In this document: positions 21,599 through 33,687 of the stretch, piece by piece | Numbering within the stretch: the first letter of the stretch is position 1 | Layout: each line of letters starts with the position of its first letter | Assembly (NCBI GenBank): GCA_002221725.1 | Contig: NJFT01000119.1 | Coordinates: 53,190 to 117,189 of the forward strand | Source: Scedosporium boydii | Taxonomy: Eukaryota; Ascomycota; Sordariomycetes; Microascales; Microascaceae | Direction of reading: 5' to 3' | Length of the DNA stretch: 64,000 nt | Made by a program: the position numbers and the translations under genes | Notes under the pieces: model-generated | The model's database searches: none | Seen by the model: only the letters and a program-made list of their open reading frames with translations | What the model was told of the DNA's origin: nothing

Positions 21599-22792
21599 GG
21601 CGGTTGGAGACGGAAAAGAGAGCTTACGTTTTATCTGCTTGAAGTTTGTCCATATCCGAGATGCAGAAGGCCAAAGCTAGACAAATACCTACGCCTAGAA
21701 CTGCCGTCCAGGCGAAGGATTCTACAATAGCTTTGGGCGCCTCCCTTCTCGCATTATGGGTCTCCTCCGCTATGTAAGCTGGTGCAGTCCAGATGGAGTT
21801 GACAAAAAGCGCGCAATAGAAGCTGAACGGTACAGCTATGCCCGTTTCTGGCCACTCAGACACGTTGGAGAATTTGCCAAAAACATCCTCTGCCTTAGCA
21901 AAGGGAAGCCCCAGCTGAGAATGGCTAACCGGCAGACCGATTATAAAACCTATCGAGGAGAAGAAGAGGAATCCAGCTAAATTCCTAGGTCAGAAATGCA
22001 GTTATGACATGTCTCAAGGGGGCTCAACTCTCACCCGTTATCATCATGATAATACTGACTCGCTCAAGTTTCAATAGCATCAGGCTGGCCCAGACCGTGG
22101 TAATGGCCATAGAAATTCCCATGAGTTGAGGCTGGGTGGGCTCGTAGCCCTCGACAATGAAAGTGATGCTCTGAGTGAGCGCTGCCCCGACGGCGTAGGC
22201 GAAAGCAGCAAGCGCGGTTGCCAGGGCCAAGACGTTGAACCAGCCTATTATGAATGCGACAGGGCGAGAGGCCCTGTCAGGGGCCAAGGCGGCGGCCCAC
22301 CAGTAGAAACCTCCGTTAACCGGCATGGAAGAACAAAGCTCGGCAATTGCGATAACTTGTGGCAGCATCATGATGTTAGGGATAATCCAGCCCCCTTTTT
22401 TTTTTTTTTGAAAGGATAATCAAGTTAGCGTGGCTACGAACGACCCGTGTGCAATACTCAACGTACCACGAGAGTCCCCAGTAGCCGGCGAACGAGATTT
22501 GGTAACTGCCTGCGACCATGATGGCTCCAAGCGGACTGGAAGCGCCGTCAGCAGCTACATCTTGCGGGACAAGGGACAAGACGGGGCCGTAGGTTAGTCC
22601 TCACGATGCGAGCGCCAGGACAATACAAACTCCCACCACAGTACTTAGTACTCTGCGGTAGACAGGGTTATAACCAAAAGCCATGATTGTGTCATTTTCG
22701 ATGGTATCGCCAGCAGCGGAACCATCGCGGTCGACGGAGATGGTCTCCTCATCGAGGTAATTGGCGGTTGGGTCCAGGTTGGAATGGGCCAT
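20793..22792 (-). CDS. Amino-acid/choline-type permease (APC superfamily)
   Basis: A multi-exon gene. Exon 1 is 22605-22792, exon 2 about 22463-22535, exon 3 about 22036-22396, exon 4 about 21627-21995 and exon 5 about 20793-21479; boundaries after the second are approximate. The hydrophilic N-terminus is followed by roughly twelve membrane segments. Family motifs include AELCSSMPVNGGFYWWAA, PAYIAEETHNARREAPKAI and GSGMLLTYATQVAAFARDGG, which place it with fungal GABA/choline/amino-acid transporters of the plasma membrane. Intron 4 carries a (TG)20 microsatellite. Its divergent partner is the amidase gene, so it probably imports the amide or amine that the neighbouring enzymes process; the substrate itself cannot be read from the sequence. 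Confidence 0.85.
21557..21596. repeat. (TG)20 microsatellite in a permease intron
   Basis: Twenty perfect TG repeats inside the last intron of the permease gene. Confidence 0.95.
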
Positions 22793-23802
22793 GATGTCGA
22801 GATGGACGCAAATTTGTGTCAAAGTAAAAATCGGCAGAAAAAAGGGGAAAAAATGACAATGAAAAACGGAAAAAGGGCAACAGTTGCAGACGAGGTCGAG
22901 GTCGCGTGTTGTTTTATTTGACCAGGAGCTGAGCGAACTGTATGTCCAACTACAGAACCAATCCCTCTAGATAACGCCGGCTCTTGACAGCCTATCAGCA
23001 AGAATAAAAAGGTGGTGTCGAAGTGCATAATTTTAGCGGGGATGCGTGCCCGGCAGAGCCATCTTTTTGCGGGGAAGGGCTGCAATCCGGCCGGGGTTAC
23101 GTATCACTTCCGACGTGAAACGGAACCTTATCTACAAAAGGAGGGATTAACGTGGCTTTCCATCAACGTCTTCCGCAGGCCTCCGCCGATATGCATAGTA
23201 GTGCCACGCCTTGGAAACGAGATACCTCGTGCATGCTGCCTTTAGTAGAGAGGGTAACCGCATGAGGGAAGTATTATATTATGTTCACCCCTCCCTCACA
23301 TATGCATGTAACTTGGAACCTTTTCATTTTTTCTTTTCTTTTTCGGGTTTTGGGGGGGAGCCTGTATCCCTGGGGAAAATGACCGACGGCGAATAAATTT
23401 GGTGGTCCCTTCCCCCAACGCCCAGGTTCTATCCCATTTTCGGCGTGTCCCATCTTGTGGGGCAGAAAATGCACAGGTGAGACGGTCGTATTTGGAAATG
23501 TGCTGCAGTTAAGTGGACCCTGTTCAAAGAAGCCGGCGGCGCATTTGCAATGGTTCGTTCCATGGTCTACGGAGCAGTTGCGAAGCTAATTCTGGTCACT
23601 AAAGACTCCGGAGCATATGGCAATCCTATTTCAAAGAGTGATCTGGCTGCCGCGGGCCTTCCCACCATCATCTGCACCGGCTTTTTTTTTTCCAACCTCC
23701 TGTGCTCGCACCGTTTCCGGCCTCGAGGACAATAATCGACGCAAACTGGTGGTGTATTCAAAACCCCAAGCATACGCGTGTTTCTCTCGCAATCAGTCAC
23801 AG
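22793..23802. other. Divergent promoter region (permease / amidase)
   Basis: One kilobase separates the divergent permease and amidase start codons. I see pyrimidine-rich tracts but no gene and no motif I can name. Confidence 0.45.
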
Positions 23803-25615
23803 ATGGTGTGGGTGAACAGCGACGCCCTTCCCGAATGGGCGCAGGTGGCACAGCGTAAGCAACGTGAGCGGGAGGCAGTCGTCTCCCAGTGGTCGGAAAA
23901 GACGCTCCACACGACGACACCGCATCTTCCGCAGGCATCGACCAAAAATGTTAGGGATTGGCCGGTCCTCAGCGGCCACTTGACTCCGAAGCAGATTGAA
24001 ATCACAACTTCCACCCCAAGCAAGATCCTACATAGAATTGCCACAAAAGCCTGGACTGCCCAAGAAGTCCTCATCGCCTTCACCATATGCGCTGTCATTG
24101 CCCACCACCTTACGAATCCACTCTCCGATATCTTTTTCGAGAAGGGTCTTCAGCGAGCTAAAGAACTTGATCTTCATCTCTGGCGGACGGGCTGTGTCAT
24201 TGGGCCCCTCCATGGCCTGCCGATCAGTCTGAAAGACGTTATGAACCTCGAGGGCCATGCTACCACTCTCGGCTTCGTCGCCTTAGCCGAAAATGTTCCG
24301 CAACATTCAGACGACCTGGTCACTCGTCTCTATGATGCCGGGGCGGTCTTCTTCTGCAAGACAAACGTACCCCAGTCTCTAATGTCTGGCGAGTGTAACA
24401 ACTGGCTCTACGGCCGGACCAGCACCCCGGATAACCGCCTTCTTTCGGCTGGTGGCTCTAGCGGTGGCGAGGGTTCTCTGGTAGCATTGGGAGGAAGCCC
24501 TTTGGGTATCGGCACCGACATCGCCGGATCCATCCGCACGCCGGCCAACTTCAACGGCGTCTATGGACTGTGTCCAACGTACGGTCGCTTTCCGTGCCAC
24601 TCAGCGCGTAATTCGACTCTCGGATTGATCAACGGAGTGGCCGGGCCCATCAGTGCCTCCATCGACGGGCTCGAGCTCTACGCTCGCTGCATTCTCTCCT
24701 TGGAGCCCTGGAACTGGGATGCCACCTGCCTCACCATCCCATGGAATGAGCAGGCTTACTCTGATGTCAGGTACCTGGCAGGTGCGGGCCAGCTCTGCTT
24801 TGGTATCGTCGCTCATGATGGCGTTGTGCGCCCGCACCCGCCCATTGAGCGCGGTCTCAAGGAAGCTAAAGAGGCCTTGTCCAAAGCTGGACACCAAGTC
24901 ATTGACGTCGACTTGTTCCATTCCGACGATGGGCTTTGGGACTTGGCCGTCCGAATTTTCTGCGCCGACGGAGGTCAGACACTCAGAGAGATGCTAGATA
25001 TCGTCCCCGAGCCCGCGATCAAGGAGATCATCGTTCCCCCAGCCTCAATGGCCCTGACGGCTAGGGATCTTGAGAAGGAGTCTAAAATTTTGCTCGGTAT
25101 TCGACAAAGGATTCTGAAGAGGTGGCAGGACACTGCACGCCTGACACCGACGGGACGCCCAGTCAACGTCTTCATCATGCCATCCGGAGGACATGTTGCT
25201 CCTCCTCATAGCACCATGGAATATTTTCTCTATGAGGCGATTTCCAACATCATAGACTGGCCATGTGCTACTATCCCTGTCGGCAACGTTGATCCTGAAC
25301 TGGATCCCAAGCCCGGCCCAGACGACAAGTTTGTTCCCATGTCGGAGCAGGATCGTAGGAACTGGGACAAGTGTAAGCCCAATTTTCTGTGACTCGTTTC
25401 TTCAGGAGGGGCTCCTCCACATTATTTTTAGAGCCGCGCTAAAGTTTTCTCCTCCCGCCTACCTAGATTCCCCCGAAACCTACGAAAACGGCGCCATTTG
25501 CTTGCAAATACTGGGTCCCCGGCACGCCGAAGAGGTGGTTCTGGCTTGCATGAGGGTCGTGGATGAAGCTCTCGGCCGACGACCAGACGATAATTTGATA
25601 GCTGTCAAGATTTAA
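23803..25615 (+). CDS. Amidase (amidase-signature family, acetamidase-like)
   Basis: Exon 1 is 23803-25372, the intron 25373-25466 and exon 2 25467-25615, giving 572 residues, normal for fungal amidases. The catalytic Ser-cisSer-Lys set is visible: Lys in LPISLKDVMN, the first Ser in SAGGSSGGEG, and the nucleophile in GTDIAGSIRTPANF. The C-terminus NGAICLQILGPRHAEEVVL is also typical. The enzymes hydrolyse carboxamides to acid plus ammonia or amine, usually in the cytosol. The ATG at 23803 begins the conserved N-terminus; the same frame is open further upstream but carries no family sequence. Divergent from the permease and followed by FAD-3, it is the likely entry enzyme if this region is a catabolic cluster. 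Confidence 0.93.
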
Positions 25616-25948
25616 GAAGGGGGTCAAAACAAAAACTACGAGAAAAAATTCAGAAGTTTGCTGTTATTAGATTTGTGACTTGAAGTTTTTATCCCTTCGT
25701 TGTGAAGAAGTAATCTCAAGAGGTTCACTAGATTATAGGATAAAGGAATAAATGAGACCAGGTGAAAGAAGCGCGCCGACGTAATCGCTCTGGATGAAAA
25801 ATTGAAAAGTGGTCATGGCGGATTTACTTGTGTGGGGCCTTAGGAGTGGGTGTGGACGAGGCGTACGAATATTAAGGGCGCCAAGCTCTTCCGTGTGCGC
25901 TTAAAGATTGAACATATCTACTCTGTTTTCTGAGGTTGGCGAGCTACT
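25616..25948. other. Convergent intergenic region
   Basis: The amidase and FAD-3 genes converge here. Nothing recognised. Confidence 0.5.
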
Positions 25949-27627
25949 CTAGATATTGTACAGGAATGACTTTGGAAACCAATCCGGCTCAGACCAGGCA
26001 GATTCTTCCTTCCCATCCAAGTAATGCAGGAGTCTGTCTGCGACAACAGTTGCGCAGGCAAAACACCTACCCATACCCTCTCCGTTATGACCTACAGAGA
26101 TGAACTCTCCTGGACTTCCCTTAGAATGGCGCCCAACTAAGCTACTGCCAGTCATGGTGAAGCCCTGGATACCAGTCCAACGACACTTGACGTCGCGATC
26201 CCAATCGACGGCACGGAAACTATGAGGGAACGCGCTCTCGAGAAACTCTCCCATCACATCGCTACCAGCGGGGCTCCCATCCTCCTTCTTGGGCAAGGCC
26301 CCACTGTCATCGTAGTTGCCAACCATCTCCACACCTGACCAGCCATAGATGAACGGACCGTTGTTTGGCCTCTGGATAAGCCAGTGCCAGAACTCGTCGA
26401 AGCCTAGACCGCCGCGTAGTCCGTTGGGGGCAGATGCCAGATCTTCAGCAGGCACGTTAGGCTGGATGGCTATGCATTCGGCCTTGCACCCGATGACGCC
26501 GTCAAGTCCTCGAAGCGACGGGATCAGGTAGCTGGCCTAAGCGTTGGTAGCGTGAACAATAGCACGGCATCGTATTGGGCCCTTCTCTGTATTGACAGTG
26601 TACGAGAGTGTCGACGCAGTGGACGAAGCGTTCTGAGACTTCTCCACGGACCGTACAGGTGTGTACGGGTGGATGGTCAAGCCAGCCATGCGCTTCATTG
26701 AATCACGCAGCAGCGCTGCAACGAACTTGCGCGGGTAAATTGTCCCGGACTTTTCAATACAGGCGCCCCCGTATTTGGCCTTGTCGGGCGAAATGTGGCT
26801 AGCCTATTGACAGTTGCTCGTTAGGGAAGAAAACGAAGAAGAAGACGAAGAAAAAGAGGAAGGGCAAAAAAGGGAAATTAAAAATGGAAAAAAAAAGCTA
26901 AAAAGTAAAAACAGAAAAAGAAAGTAAGAAAAAAGAGAGAGACAGAAAACAACAAATATTCACTGTTCTGGCGTGGTTCCTTCAAGTGAGGAGAGAATCA
27001 ATTGAGAATGGGAGTGTTACATACCTCGCACAGCTCGTTCGGCTCTACAAGGCGGCCCTCAAAGGAAAGGCCGAGCTTTTCCGCGTGTTGTAACTCCGCA
27101 ACATATGTCTCGCGCTCCTCTTCAGACGCGAAGACGACGCGGGTGCCGGTGAGGTGCAAGTCAACCTCCTCAGCTATCTCAAGCTTGTCAATGGCTTCAA
27201 GCATCAGGTCGCGATTGCGGGTACCCAAGTGGAACAGACGGACGGCCTCATCCTGACCAAACTCCTCTACCATAGCACGAAAGTCCGTGCCTTCCGCTCG
27301 ACAAATATGACCACCGTTCCTCCCGGTGGCGCCAGAACAGATTCCTCGGGCTTCGAGGACGGCAACTTTGAGACCCGGCTTTTCGTTAGCCAGCGCGTAA
27401 AGAGCGGCGGAAGCGCTGATGCCCGTGCCAATAACGACGACGTCGACTTGCGCTGGCAACGCATGAGCACGGCATTGGTCTTCATATTCAATGGCATATT
27501 CTTCAATCCAGTAGCTGTGGCCCTCGGGAAAGTCGGATGGGCAAGGCGCTGGCAGTTTCTGGTTAGTATCTGAACTGCCGTGCTGCATCTGAGTGATGAA
27601 CTGGTCTCTGCTCAACCAACTCGACAT
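25949..27627 (-). pseudogene. DAO-family FAD-dependent oxidoreductase FAD-3, interrupted by one TAG
   Basis: Exon 1 is 27025-27627, the intron 26804-27024 (purine-rich on the plus strand) and exon 2 25949-26803. Motifs are VDVVVIGTGISAS, CSGATGRNGGHI, YPRKFVAALL, VHATNA-stop-ASYLIPSLRGLDG, WTGIQGFTMTGSSLVG and SVGHNGEGMGRCFA. At 26537-26539 the codon after ATNA is TAG; family members, including the two paralogues here, have Tyr or His at this place, so a single base change from a Tyr codon would explain it. Reading frame and motifs on both sides are intact, which argues for a recent null allele or a base-call error. A truncated product would keep the FAD fold but lose the substrate domain. 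It lies divergent from the cupin-aminotransferase gene. Confidence 0.85.
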
Positions 27628-28453
27628 GACGACTTTGTAATATTGAACGAAACAAAGAGGTTAATCCAAATCTGTAATCGTTGACACGCCGAGGCCTAGC
27701 GGAAATACTATGTATGGTTAGAGAACAGATCAAGAGAAGCAAAAGCGGTGTATGCGAAGGGCTCCAAAGTCCTCTCATTTAGTGGCTTATAGATGCCTCG
27801 AGCTCTGTCCACAATCAAGGTCGCCGGACTTCACGGGGCCCGAGGGAGGCACAAGTGGGACGGAAGCGGTGCGTTGATTTCACTGGATCCGAGTCGTAAA
27901 ATGTGCCGCCGGCGAATTCCTTTCATTTTCGCTTGGACTCCGCCTGTCTGTGTGTCCACACCGTCTCCAGATTCTCTTCATGCCCCTTTACTTGAAACGG
28001 CGCTCTCATGATTCACAGCTTAGCGGCCGGGACAGAGTCTAGCTCCTACCCACTTTATCCCCAGTCCGGGGAGGGGAGTCAGACCGCGTACCCCCTACAT
28101 TACCGCCTTTGTATCAAGCCAGGGAAACCATTCCTACCGTTATCACCACACTCGTGTCCACACCCCGCACGAGTAAAATCCCCGCCGGCGCATTCCCCGC
28201 ACAGTCCACCTCGGCTTGGTACGCACCAGGTCGGCGATCTATCCATGCAAACCGTTTCGAACGATCGCTATAAGGGCCAAACATTTTCGCCCAGTTTACG
28301 AGCCTCGCATATCATCGTCTTGACATCTTACTACTAAGTTTTTTTTCTTTTTTTCTTTTTTCCATTTTTCCCCCTTCCTCGCTTTTGGCTACTCTTCTCT
28401 GTTTTTCTTTTCCAGCCTGTTCCTAGGTCCCGAGACACTAGTATTTCGTCATT
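27628..28453. other. Divergent promoter region (FAD-3 / cupin-aminotransferase)
   Basis: Both neighbours are transcribed away from this 826-bp stretch. A strong pyrimidine tract lies at about 28338-28384, just before the cupin-aminotransferase gene, as is common in fungal promoters. No gene seen. Confidence 0.55.
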
Positions 28454-30283
28454 ATGCCTCCGAATATTGCCGTTTTCCATGACTGCCCGAGCCTTGAACC
28501 ACAAATTCAGGACGGTCCAGGAACGTACTCGGATCTAGCTGGGTCAGAGTAAGTCTCCGACACCCAATCCATCCAGCTGGTTTTCTATTGCTTTCCCGCT
28601 CTTTTTGATTCTTTTTCAAATTGTCAACAGCACTGACTCTCAGGGCAGACCATGCAGCGAGAATCCCCTCGTTAGTGGCGTCTGGGATATGCTTGACTTT
28701 GATGATCCGACCCCAGCCGCTATTGCTACAACTGACGAGGCTAAATACGTTGTGAGAGGTAAGTAAGGTGCTCCACATATATACACTGCCGCTATGTCTT
28801 TGTCACACGCTGGCGCTGATGATTTCCACCACACGCAGGCGAAGCCGTCGTTAAGAACGAATGGACTGGCGAGACACATGAGCTGAAACCTGGATCCCTG
28901 CTCTGGATCCCAGCCGGTGCCAACCTGTCCATTGTGTCCTCGCGAGGATGCAGGACCGTATATTTCGAGGCTAGGCGCATGGAGCCGACTGAACAAGACA
29001 AAGGCGAAGACTCGGCAGTACTCCCAGAGACTCTACAGGCGAGGTTAGAGGAGGCAGTGGCAAACTTTGTCAGAGAGAATCCCTCCTCCCAGAAGGCAAT
29101 CGAAAACGCTAGCAAAAACATTCCCGGAGGCACGACACGTGCGGTCCTCGATTCCGAACCTTTCCCCCTGGTTGTCAGTTCTGGAAAGGGGGCAACGTTG
29201 ACCTCAGTCGATGGGAGAACGTATGTGGATTTCGTGTCCGATTTCACGGCTGGCCTCTTTGGGCACTCACATCCTGATATCCAACAAGCTGTCACGCAGG
29301 CTGCGCAGAACGGATTTAGCTTGGGAGCAGTTACGGAATTAGAAGCCCAACTCAGCGAGTCCATCAAGACGAGGTTCCCAAGCATGGATCTAATTCGGTA
29401 TTGCAATTCCGGAACGGAAGCGAATACGTTTGTCCTAGCTACAGCACTAGCTTACACCAATCGGAAGAAGGTCCTTGTCTTTGACCACGCCTACCACGGC
29501 GGAACCCTCAGTTTTGGAGAAGATCCGAATGAGCTCAATCTTCCCCACGACTTTGTTATCGGTATATACAACGATATTGAAAAGACGAGGGCCGTGTTAA
29601 GCTTCGACATCGGTGCCATCATCGTTGAGCCGATGCAGTCTGCAGGCGGCATGCGTCCGGCTAGCAAAGAGTTCCTTAGCTTCTTGCGCAACGCCGCCAC
29701 CACAATCGGGGCAGTCCTCATATTCGATGAGGTTGTTACTTCCCGCCTTGACTTTAGTGGCATGCAAGGCGCCCTGGACATAATACCTGACATGACAACA
29801 CTCGGTAAATACTTGGGCGGTGGTCTGCCCTTTGGGGCGTTCGGCGGGAAGAAGGACATCATGGCTCAGTATGACCGGAGGTCCGGCTCGGCTAAGAAGC
29901 TTTCTCACTCCGGCACGTTTAACAACAACATCTTTACCATGGCGGCTGCCGTGGCCGCATCTAAGCTTGTCACGAAGGAGGCTATCAGCCGCATCAACGC
30001 TCTTGGCGATAAAGCTCGACAGGGTATCGCGAACCTTATTGACGGGGCTGGCAAGACTGGCGAAATTATCCCCCTTGGTCTCGGCAGCTGCATTGGTATC
30101 TACTTCCGCGGCGACAGTGGCAACGTACTGCGAGATCTATGCTTTTTCTATCTCTTGTCCAGAGGCATGTGGATTGGCCGGCGCGGTTTTCTGGCTTTGA
30201 ATTTCGCCCATGATGATGCGGATATTGAGAATTTTCTAGAGGTATTCGAGGAATTCCTCCTTTTGTATAACAAAAAATCTTGA
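28454..30283 (+). CDS. Cupin-class III aminotransferase fusion
   Basis: Exons are 28454-28548, 28631-28758 and 28839-30283; joined they give one frame of 555 residues. Residues 1 to about 125 form a small EutQ-like cupin: VSGVWDMLDF, EAKYVVRGEAVV, GETHELKPGSLLWIPAG. From about residue 150 a class III PLP aminotransferase follows, closest in style to glutamate-1-semialdehyde aminomutase: NIPGGTTRAV, FGHSHPDI, CNSGTEAN (about 263-270), FDHAYHGG, IFDEVVTSR, and TLGKYLGGGLPFG with the PLP lysine near 398. Such enzymes move amino groups between amines or amino acids and keto/aldehyde acceptors. The cupin could sense or hold a small ligand. The fusion depends on two small introns that restore frame exactly. 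It ends the cluster-like region and is divergent from FAD-3. Confidence 0.88.
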
Positions 30284-32050
30284 GGAGAAACTCCAGTAAT
30301 ATATCACAAAGCTTTTTGTTTTTGTTTGTTTCATCGAGAGGCAATGGCGCTCTTTATTTACCACTATGAGTAGGTAATTAGTTGAGGCTTAGATTAAACC
30401 CGAGCATCTCCTTCTGGTCTTGACGAGAGAGAAGGAAGCTATGGTATTGTAACTTTATAGCCTTGACGACCACCTCAGAAACATCAGTGTTTGCATGAAT
30501 GGATTAAGTCTTGGCTATCTCGCAGTGAAGACACAACTTCCCCTCGAAATTCCCATTCTTGCCCTGTCGAACATGTCCCAAAGACGAATTATAGTTCTGG
30601 CCGTCCTTCGCCATCCGCCCTCGTATGTCCTCTGGCTACAAAACTACTTCTTCATTCCTCACTTCTCCGCCATAAGAGGCTGAGCCTCCTCTCATATGGT
30701 TCTCAAAAGGCCCAAGAACGAACGACCTTATGACGTGTGAGGCGTTAGCGAAAGATGCTCTCCACTTGCTGCTGATATCTACGGTGGATAGAGCAAATTT
30801 CATGGAGGCGTGGATCTTGCGATTTCGCGAGGGAATCCTCGCTCCAAGGATTTAGCATTTGAGGCAGAGAGTGTAGCCCGAAAACCCATACCACGACATC
30901 CCACGAGGCAGCCGGTTCCGGACAAACAAATTTCTCGAGGGATTGGCAGAAGGTATTCGAAACGTTGAACCTCTACGGCATGCAGTTCCTCCAGTCGTTG
31001 CCCCTGTGAAGATTGACGAGCTCCGATTAAGGCAAGCGAGCGGTCACGACTCCTGGTTCCTAGCTCACGGCCCGGCTCCGGATTCAAGGCTCTTTCTTGG
31101 ACGTTCTCAGTCTCCTCTTCAATCCACCCGGCTTTTTCACCATCTAAAATGACGTAAAGGGAGGATCGTTGGAGTGACACTAAGAATTTTTTTTTTTTTT
31201 TTTTTGTGTTTACTGGGGAGAGGGGGAGAGGGAATATGGAGGATCGCTCCATGATTAGAGGGCTAAAGGGTTTAAAAAATTTAAAAAGAAAATTATAAAA
31301 AAAAAAATAAAATAAAAAATAAAAAAAAAAAGGAAAAAAAACCTTCGCTTTTTCTGTACCTCCTCCTGCTTCGACGATGGATTGTAGTGCGCTGCGAGTC
31401 ATACGGCTCATCCCAGACGCCGCCTTCAGGGGGATTAGGTTTGGAAAAGTAGCTGAAAATGATGACTCCCGATTGCCTCGCTTTTACGCAAGATAAGGAG
31501 GGGAAACAAATGGGAATTCTTGATCATTATATTTAGGAATATTTACGCTCTATTTTAACATCTAGTATCTTAAAGGTTCCTCGATATATATGTATTTAAA
31601 ATCCCTCGCCAAACCGGGCCACGATCCAACCGACGACCGCGGTGCCAGGCCCAACCCAGCCCGACGCACCAGAAAACAGTAGATCCATATGACTACACTA
31701 AACAGTTGGTCGGATGCAGTGCTGGGCGAGCAGTGATAATACCTATAGTCGAGACAGCACCCTCAAGATTTACAATTAACCAGACATAGATTGTAGGTGG
31801 CGACTTTGGACTCGCAACATCGATGGCCCCTGACGAATTTAAGTGTACTGTCCGAAGCGATTCTATAATTAGGATGCTAATGCTTAGAGTCCACTCACCA
31901 ATTATAAATCAAACCGTGCTCTCCACATTATCAGTCGACTGCTTAAAAATTCGATCTACGATAGATTTTTCTTCTTTGTTCTGAGGCTTGCATCCCTATG
32001 CAACTCCGGAGACCTAAACCTGGAAACAGAAACACCTACAAGGAAACACC
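30284..32050. other. Intergenic region with A/T-rich tract
   Basis: A 200-codon frame on the minus strand (30800-31411) crosses a low-complexity A/T tract (about 31186-31340) and shows no family motif, so I do not call it a gene. T-runs occur at about 31189-31205. Nothing else recognised. Confidence 0.4.
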
Positions 32051-33260
32051 ATGGGCCCTGCGTACAATGCCTCTTCTACTGCCAGCCAGTTGGTAAATGA
32101 TCTTGCTGGCCAGATTAGGGGAAAGGTTATTTTGACAACTGGGGTTTCTCCCAACAGCCTGGGAGCTGGCTTCGCTCAGGCCATTGCCAAAGCTCACCCG
32201 GGTCTCTTGATACTAGCGGGCCGAAACCTGTCCAAGGTACAGGCCACTGTCGATGTCATCACAGAGTCGTTTCCCGATGTGGAGGTTCGTAGACTTCAAC
32301 TAGATCTCGGCTCACTCACCGCGGTGCGTGAGGCCGCTGCTGAAGTCAACTCTTGGGCCGATGTGCCATCCGTCGACGTCCTCGTCAACAACGCCGGCGT
32401 TATGGGCACCGATTTTGCCCTATCCCCGGATGGGATCGAAAGCCAGTTGGCCTCCAACCACCTTGGGCCCTTCCTTTTTACGAATCTTATTATGGACAAG
32501 ATCCTTGCCTCAGACTCGCCGCGAATCGTCAATATCAGCAGCAACCTCCATCGGGTTCACCCAATCCGTTTCGCGGATTACAACTTTATGGTACCACCTA
32601 TTGCATTACCGGTTCATAAGTCATACATGCGCAAAGATACCTAACGGATATTCCTTAGAATGGAGAGATCTACGACAGGTGGCAGGCTTACGGCCAGTCC
32701 AAAACCGCAAACATGCTCATGTCGATCTCTTTGGCTGAGAAACTCGGCCCCACACGCGGTCTTCAATGTTTTAGTGTCCACCCAGGAGTCATCGTTACAA
32801 ATCTGAGCAGCCACCTTGACCCTGAAGGCTACATCAAGGATCTTCGTGAGTGCTTCTGAGTGCTTCCGTAACCAGCGCTCTCAACGGTCTTTATTTGTTT
32901 GAGTTCTAACAAATATGGTTTGGGTTTGGCAGAGACGATGGATAGATCACTGGGGAATCGCGAAGGTTGGGAGGAAGTTGAGTTCAAAACTGTGGAGCAG
33001 GGTGCAGCAACCCATGTCTATGCGGCGTTCTCTTTAGATCTCAAAGGCAAGACAAATTCAACCATTTTCTTCCTTCATTATAGTACCGAAAAAGGCGAAT
33101 GACTAATTCAGCAATAGCATACAATGGTAAATACCTTCTCGACTGCCGCGTTAGCGATCCGTGGATGGACACCGTGAAGCCCTGGGCCACGGACCCCGTC
33201 GAGGCGGAGAAGCTGTGGAACCTCAGCGAGAAGCTGGTCGGCCAACAGTTTAGTTACTAG
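32051..33260 (+). CDS. Short-chain dehydrogenase (retinol-dehydrogenase/WWOX-like)
   Basis: Exons are 32051-32590, 32659-32845, 32933-33046 and 33118-33260, giving 327 residues. Classical SDR motifs are present: TTGVSPNSLGAG for cofactor binding, NNAGVMG, the active site YGQSKTANM (Tyr and Lys four apart) and HPGVIVTNL. The last intron has a GC donor (gcaaga) instead of GT; using it gives LKAYNGKYLLDC in frame, the usual family sequence. The family oxidises or reduces alcohols and ketones with NAD(P). No partner gene points to a substrate. Confidence 0.9.
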
Positions 33261-33687
33261 CCCTCAGGCTAAAAGTACAAGTCAGCGCTATTATATTATC
33301 ACTCGACGAATGCATAAAATAGAAAGTATATAAGATGTTAAGGTTTTAATATTGTTAGCGACCTGTGCCCCAGTTTGAATAGTATAGAAGACAACTTCAT
33401 TTGGGTTTTCAAAAGAAAACAGAAAATCAAAGAGGTCCGAGGCTCTCAACCTTAAGAGATTTGATCTTACTCGTTCGACTGTTTACTAACAATGGAAAAT
33501 GGAACACCCCTGTCTTTCCAGTGTTGGCGGGAGAACAATAGGTAACTTAGTCAGCGGCTGCTACCATTGACCATTGAGGCTGACGGATCCTTACAGCTCT
33601 TTCAGCACCTCGGGCATTCATTTCTCGCATCGATGAACTACTCCGGCCGGTCGTATCAGTATAGCAGCCAGGTTGGGCGCCGACAAG
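33261..33687. other. Intergenic region
   Basis: Nothing recognised apart from the presumed promoter of the next gene. Confidence 0.45.

Noticed and set aside
30800..31411. 200-codon frame on the minus strand
   Set aside because: It runs through an A/T low-complexity tract and shows no family motif.
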